Shown here piece after piece: positions 7,501 through 10,716 of a stretch of DNA of 10,716 nt (positions are counted from its first letter, which is position 1; each line of letters starts with the position of its first letter). The position numbers and the translations under genes are program-made. This DNA comes from an uncultured Treponema sp. Lineage in GTDB: Bacteria > Spirochaetota > Spirochaetia > Treponematales > Treponemataceae. The stretch is taken from the NCBI GenBank assembly GCA_946611835.1, contig CAMOEE010000075.1, forward strand, positions 1-10,716. Reading direction: 5' to 3'. Under the pieces are notes generated by a model. The model was not told the DNA's origin and searched no databases. It worked only from the letters and a program-made list of their open reading frames with translations.

Positions 7501-10500
7501 TGCCGTCTGCAGAAAGAAGTGTGCTTTCCTCGCTTTCAAGGACATCTGTCTTTTCGTAGCGGCTGTAGATGTCCCTGATTCCCTGCTGCTGAACCAGTGT
7601 CCATTCTTCCCTTGTGAGCGAGATTTTAAGATTTTTGCCCTTGCCAGCCAGGAGAAGGGCTGTGCTGTCATTTTTGACCGCCTTTCCTTCTGGATCCGCC
7701 ATTTTGTAAGTGAATGTGAGTTTCTCGCCTTTTTTTGCGAATGCTCCCTTTTTTTCTGGCTTTGAAAGCCCCAGGTAGAAACTTGCCGGATGAACGACAG
7801 TTGCCCCGGATGCTGAAATCTGCTGGTTTGAGAGGTCGGTCACATCTGATGAGGCCCTGTACCTGTAAGGAGCGCCCTTGATTGACGAGCCGCTTGTCTC
7901 ACAGGAAATGACTGCCTTTCCGCCTGCGTCAAGGCTTCCTGAGTCCTCACGGATATGAGAGCGGCCTTCCTGGGAATTGAGGGGTCCGAAAGTATACTGC
8001 TTGAATTCCGGCTCGTCACTCGTGAAATACCATGGTTCCCTGAACCAGTTTGTCTCGTATCTTGCGCTTGACAAGGCTCCGCCGGCAAGGTAGCTCGCCC
8101 CAAGTTTTGCCTGAATCTTTTCTCCGGCGATTACCGGGGTCTTAGGCATTGCGATTTCAGTCTGGAATTTAAGGCGCTCAAAGAATGCCACATTAATTCT
8201 CATTTCCTGACTTCGACCATCCTTGCCCCTTTTATAGACAATCTTGTAGATTCCAGGCTCTATGTCCTCAGGTATGGTGAATGAGCCGTAGAATCCGCCC
8301 GATTCGCTTGTCACACCTTCGATATTTCCGTATTTCTTAGCATTCCGCCATGTGTCTTCCATTAGTGTGACTGTGAAATCGCCGGTGTAGGGAATAAAAC
8401 TTCCCAAAAGCTGGTCCCGGTCAATTCCACGGAAGGAGACCGTCTCGCCGGGCTTGTAAAGGCCCCTGTCACTGAACATGAAGATTCGTGGAACGGCCTC
8501 AAGCTTTTTGGGAACCTGTGAGTAAGAATAGATTCCGCTCCGCCATGGGTAGTGGTCCTCAGGCTCAAAAAGAATCCTGTCATCATCCTTAATTACGAGA
8601 ATTGTTGTCCTCGTCCAGTATGAATGAAAATCATAGGCCCTGCCGATTTTGTCTTTCGGAATCTCAATGACGGCCATTCCGTCCTTGTCGGTGACTGCCG
8701 TCAGCCCATTCTTTGTGATTTCCCCGATTTCAGCAGTCTTGTCCTTGTAGGCGTAGACTTTTGCCCCTTCAACTGCCTTTCCGTCCGAGAGCTGGCTTAC
8801 AAGAACTACAATCCTGTTCATTCCGTAACGGACAGTCGCCGCAAGGTTTGTCACCTGGACGCTGGTTTTGTTGCTCGTGCTGTATTCTGTGGAAGGATCC
8901 CACTTGCTGGGTTTCCGTGGCAGGGTGATTGAGGCTAAGAATTCCACCCAGCCCTTGCCATTCTTGAGATGTTTGTCGAAGTCTACCTGCTCGAAGATTC
9001 TCTCATCCTTAGGCTCTGTTTTTAATTCCGTGCGGTAGAGATTGTTTTCTTCGCTATAAACGGCCTTTTTTATATCGGATTTTTTTTGCAGGGAATAGGG
9101 CTGACTGCTTTCTTTGACTGAATAGGCCCCGCTGATGATATTCTGGTGCTCAAAGACCATTTTGTGAGGGAATTCGCTTTCCAGCATTTTTACGCCGCTG
9201 TCGGTGAATCTTACCATGCTCTCGGCTCCGGGAACCTCGACTTCAATTTTTATTGGCTCATCCCCCTGGAATTCAAGGGGCCTTTTGTAAGAGTCCTTAA
9301 GTTTCCTGGTGATTTCGATCGTGTATTTTGAGTGGAATGTGACCGGAAGTCCGTAGACTTTTATTGATGTGCCTGAAAGCTCATAATTCTCTTTTGTGAA
9401 AGGCATTTTTTCGCCTTTGTCGTTCTTTACGGTCAGCGCTCCTGCAACAGACTGCTCGTCAACAGGATGGGAGAAAACAAGCAGGATTGGGTTCGTGTAT
9501 TTACCGTAAGTGAAGAGCGAGTCCTTGTATTCATAGGCAAAAGGGGAGAGAGTGTGAAATTTTGCCTTTGTCTGATGATATTTTCCTTCGAGAAGCTGCT
9601 CTACAATAAGAGTCACCGTGGTATCAAAGGGAATATTTTCCTTCCATTCGAAGGTCAATGTGTCCTCAAGTTCCTGTTTTACAGTGTATTCAATCGCCTT
9701 GAAGCCGGCTGATATATGAGCAATTTTTTTGATTTCCTCAGCCTTCACGGGATAATTGAACTGAACCCTGAATTCCTTAGAGTATTCGGGCGGAACTTCG
9801 TTCTGATCAATCCATTTGTTTTTTGAGTAGCCGGGAGCGCTCCATAAAATCTCAAGAGGGCTTGCCTCAGTGGTGAATTTCCTTTCGCCTGTAAGGGATT
9901 TTCCGCTCAAGGATTTTACGCTGTCAGAAACAGTGATTGTATAGGTCTGCATGGGGTCGGCGGCTTCGGTGCAGTCAAATGAAAGCAGGGATGTGCTGTT
10001 CCAGCGGAAGCTGCCCTTTATCTCAGGCTCGATTTTAAGGAAATCGCCTGCCTCAGCCTGCTGCCCTATTGCGCTTAAGGTCACCACAGGCTCTGAAAAA
10101 AGCACATAGAAAGAAGGATACCGAACTTCGGCCGGGAGACTTCCCTTTGGGCCCCAGTCAGCGACAGAAAAAAGTGAGTCATCCGCATTTTTTTCATCTG
10201 CCCCGGATGGATTCGTGACGGAGGGAATCTTTATGCCCGATTTCTCCGTATTGTAAGAGCTTTTGTATTCGGAAAGCTTACGCAGGGGCGGAATTATGCC
10301 CCTTCCTTTTCCTTTAGATTCCGGTGCGGAAAGGCGGAGTTTTTGGGGGACGGCTTCTTCTTCCGGTGTGTAGGGCGTATAATCTGGCGTGAAAAAATTC
10401 TCCGTGTCAAAGGTTCTTTCATCAGTGTTGACAGGAATCTCTTCTTGTGCCGGGTTTTGTTCAGCCTCTTTTAGTGTGACCTCAGGATTTTCCTTTTTGC

Positions 10501-10570
10501 AGGAAGTAAAACCTGTAAAAAAAAGTGCTGAAAGTGCGAGTGCTGAAAATACGACAGAAAACTTTTTCAT
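4523..10570 (-). CDS. Bacterial alpha-2-macroglobulin lipoprotein with thioester motif
   Basis: This is a predicted periplasmic protease trap anchored by a lipidated cysteine. On cleavage of a bait segment, the internal thioester should bond covalently to the attacker. The 2015-residue protein begins with a lipoprotein signal (1-23; lipobox FTSC, Cys24), then a charged linker (about 25-145). Three SbsA/Big-like beta units follow (about 148-235, 258-340, 357-446). Macroglobulin domains show SDRGLYKPGE (about 697-706), MYNPGE (about 1080), SYRPGE (about 1192) and AVDRGVLDL (about 1224). The central A2M domain starts near FNPTAVFEP (about 1290), and the thioester is YPYGCLEQ, with Cys1519 and Gln1522. 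A C-terminal MG10-like domain ends in MYEPEV. E. coli YfhM has about 1650 residues with a similar length after the thioester, so the extra size is N-terminal. A CxxC (C1994, C1997) near the end is unusual. The ATG at 10570 is chosen because GGTGAGG lies 6 nt upstream; the GTG at 10582 overlaps that site. The usual partner gene pbpC lies on the same strand beyond the cyclase gene. Confidence 0.95.
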   Translation of the reverse strand: MKKFSVVFSALALSALFFTGFTSCKKENPEVTLKEAEQNPAQEEIPVNTDERTFDTENFFTPDYTPYTPEEEAVPQKLRLSAPESKGKGRGIIPPLRKLSEYKSSYNTEKSGIKIPSVTNPSGADEKNADDSLFSVADWGPKGSLPAEVRYPSFYVLFSEPVVTLSAIGQQAEAGDFLKIEPEIKGSFRWNSTSLLSFDCTEAADPMQTYTITVSDSVKSLSGKSLTGERKFTTEASPLEILWSAPGYSKNKWIDQNEVPPEYSKEFRVQFNYPVKAEEIKKIAHISAGFKAIEYTVKQELEDTLTFEWKENIPFDTTVTLIVEQLLEGKYHQTKAKFHTLSPFAYEYKDSLFTYGKYTNPILLVFSHPVDEQSVAGALTVKNDKGEKMPFTKENYELSGTSIKVYGLPVTFHSKYTIEITRKLKDSYKRPLEFQGDEPIKIEVEVPGAESMVRFTDSGVKMLESEFPHKMVFEHQNIISGAYSVKESSQPYSLQKKSDIKKAVYSEENNLYRTELKTEPKDERIFEQVDFDKHLKNGKGWVEFLASITLPRKPSKWDPSTEYSTSNKTSVQVTNLAATVRYGMNRIVVLVSQLSDGKAVEGAKVYAYKDKTAEIGEITKNGLTAVTDKDGMAVIEIPKDKIGRAYDFHSYWTRTTILVIKDDDRILFEPEDHYPWRSGIYSYSQVPKKLEAVPRIFMFSDRGLYKPGETVSFRGIDRDQLLGSFIPYTGDFTVTLMEDTWRNAKKYGNIEGVTSESGGFYGSFTIPEDIEPGIYKIVYKRGKDGRSQEMRINVAFFERLKFQTEIAMPKTPVIAGEKIQAKLGASYLAGGALSSARYETNWFREPWYFTSDEPEFKQYTFGPLNSQEGRSHIREDSGSLDAGGKAVISCETSGSSIKGAPYRYRASSDVTDLSNQQISASGATVVHPASFYLGLSKPEKKGAFAKKGEKLTFTYKMADPEGKAVKNDSTALLLAGKGKNLKISLTREEWTLVQQQGIRDIYSRYEKTDVLESEESTLLSADGKITVTPKEVGYHKIHIATSDKKGRDVITEYGFFVTGSGKASWYQDDASELKLTPDKNMYNPGETAHILLESSLPEGNYLITVEREGIFTEEVRHLSGNIHVLDIPVARNYLPVFYVSISSYSVRQGKPGHQYGEEDLDKPKGFYGAAQLFVNPRIKSFTVNVESSKPSYRPGEEAQVTLTATKGGKPLANAELTLMAVDRGVLDLVNYHVPDPIKFFYNTSNFPLKVSGGDSRSYLMDPVTYEVKNLKGGDTGEDEKINERSDFNPTAVFEPMLKTDENGRVTAKFKLPDTLTTYRITVFGVNGELLALQEDEIAVQNPINVQQVLPRQLRERDTAELGVLLTNLDEKAHDITVSLAMRENDRAKAEENGVILNAGKAFVDGETEHTVRIESGENSTVYFELAAEKAGLVTLEFTIKSDILNEKLVTPLKIEKPYIFETVTTTGQINEEGDSATEKIAIPSYAKDMNGSLSVTLDATRLGLLGESVKYLFDYPYGCLEQQSARVLPLVIFADYIDVFNLDSEITDIKKLVRYYFKNWKNSQHGDGGFGYWPDSIRSNLFVSTRIAHIYALAKERGYTSEELSINIEMLLHYIKNEIMPLTYAKNHQDYDSYYKAYIYYVLAKNKKTVEDDWILKIINDDKAKIENLALAGLCAAEKDGPSSAVAGKAAEKIRTFMRPTSQGIEIASPEASKRHYACFGDKSENLALVLQLFTILDKDDPTVTRLVFSLMQNQRKGYWKNTATTARVLEAIYTLIKTNGLDKTDLKASALLNSLEVAGGDFKGAAAKPVTVTLPFNGEKIASLKKDTPLPLEISKNGKGSLYYTATMRYAIPEELQDAKDEGLGISMQLLDNATGEEIKAGGDSVVELESGKTYKVKITLSSIYDREFIALRAPVPSGAEILDATFVTSPDTADNASGDGKYSHEDGHYMSNQAIYNQEIQFFWDSFAKGKTTAEFKFRAVRRGIFPTPPACGECMYEPEVFGRTGGILYRIR

Positions 10571-10576
10571 ATAAAA

Positions 10577-10583
10577 CCTCACC
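10577..10583 (-). promoter_or_regulatory. Ribosome binding site of the A2M gene
   Basis: GGTGAGG on the minus strand ends 6 nt before the ATG at 10570 and is complementary to the anti-Shine-Dalgarno region. It decides the start: the in-frame GTG at 10582-10580 lies inside this site and is unlikely to be used. Confidence 0.7.
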
Positions 10584-10599
10584 GAAAAATGATGAGAAT

Positions 10600-10628
10600 A
10601 TTATAAAGTAAAATAAAGATAATTTAAA
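10600..10628 (-). promoter_or_regulatory. Sigma70-type promoter of the A2M gene
   Basis: On the minus strand, TTTAAA (10628-10623, 4/6 to TTGACA) is separated by exactly 17 bp from a perfect TATAAT (10605-10600). Transcription would start near A10593, giving a leader of about 23 nt that contains the GGTGAGG site. A dedicated promoter fits A2M being the first gene on its strand here. Confidence 0.58.
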
Positions 10629-10654
10629 GTATAGAAAACAGGAACAGAGAATAT

Positions 10655-10711
10655 GGGCGCTCCCCTACAATCCCTAGCGCTTTTCCACTGACCAATCAGC
10701 TGCCGTGTCAG
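10655..10711. other. Cluster of dyad symmetries upstream of the A2M promoter
   Basis: GGGCGCT (10655-10661) can pair with AGCGCTT (10676-10682), with five Watson-Crick and two G-U pairs around a 14-nt loop. Next to it, CTGAC (10688-10692) matches GTCAG (10707-10711). The shorter hairpins CTGA/TCAG (10688-10699) and GCTG/CAGC (10699-10712) overlap and exclude it. The segment is GC-rich beside AT-rich promoter DNA. It could be the end of a terminator for a gene outside the window, a dispersed intergenic palindrome, or a regulator site. No coding capacity is evident, and the right edge cuts the view. Confidence 0.35.
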
Positions 10712-10716
10712 CGAGG

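Noticed and set aside
10571..10582. GTG at 10582 as start of the A2M gene
   Set aside because: The GTG lies inside the GGTGAGG ribosome binding site that serves the ATG at 10570; the lipoprotein signal begins naturally at that ATG.

Overview
The window holds four protein-coding genes on strictly alternating strands and almost no spare DNA: the 3' part of tyrS (+), a class A penicillin-binding protein of the PBP1C type (-), a membrane-bound diguanylate cyclase (+), and a very large thioester-containing alpha-2-macroglobulin (A2M) lipoprotein (-). No tRNA, rRNA, CRISPR array, insertion sequence or phage gene is visible. The gene set indicates a Gram-negative, peptidoglycan-containing bacterium. 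The relaxed lipobox (FTSC), the moderate GC content judged by eye, the AT-rich promoter regions and the style of the GGDEF protein suggest a gut or rumen Treponema-like spirochaete. That assignment is inference; no diagnostic taxonomic marker is present.

Layout. Positions 1-762 are the end of tyrosyl-tRNA synthetase. It converges on pbpC (771-2957, read leftwards) with 8 bp between the stop codons. A strong rho-independent terminator for tyrS lies inside the last codons of pbpC (789-834), and a weaker mirror-image candidate for pbpC lies inside the end of tyrS. Positions 2958-3081 are a short AT-rich divergent control region with a plausible promoter for each neighbour and three TTTCTTWA units at 11-bp intervals. 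The diguanylate cyclase gene (3082-4521) reads rightwards and may be transcribed as a leaderless mRNA. It meets the A2M gene (4523-10570, read leftwards) tail to tail with one base between the stop codons. Positions 10571-10716 hold the A2M ribosome binding site and promoter, plus a cluster of dyad symmetries at the window edge.

How the genes relate. Bacterial A2M and PBP1C are a known gene pair (yfhM-pbpC in Escherichia coli). A2M is thought to trap attacking proteases in the periplasm through its thioester, while PBP1C repairs peptidoglycan. Here both partners appear catalytically intact, on the same strand and in the usual order (A2M upstream), but a c-di-GMP synthase gene on the opposite strand sits between them. 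Each defence gene therefore needs its own promoter. This interruption, and the possibility that an envelope-sensing c-di-GMP enzyme has joined an envelope-defence locus, is the most interesting aspect of the window. The tyrS neighbour looks like an unrelated housekeeping gene.
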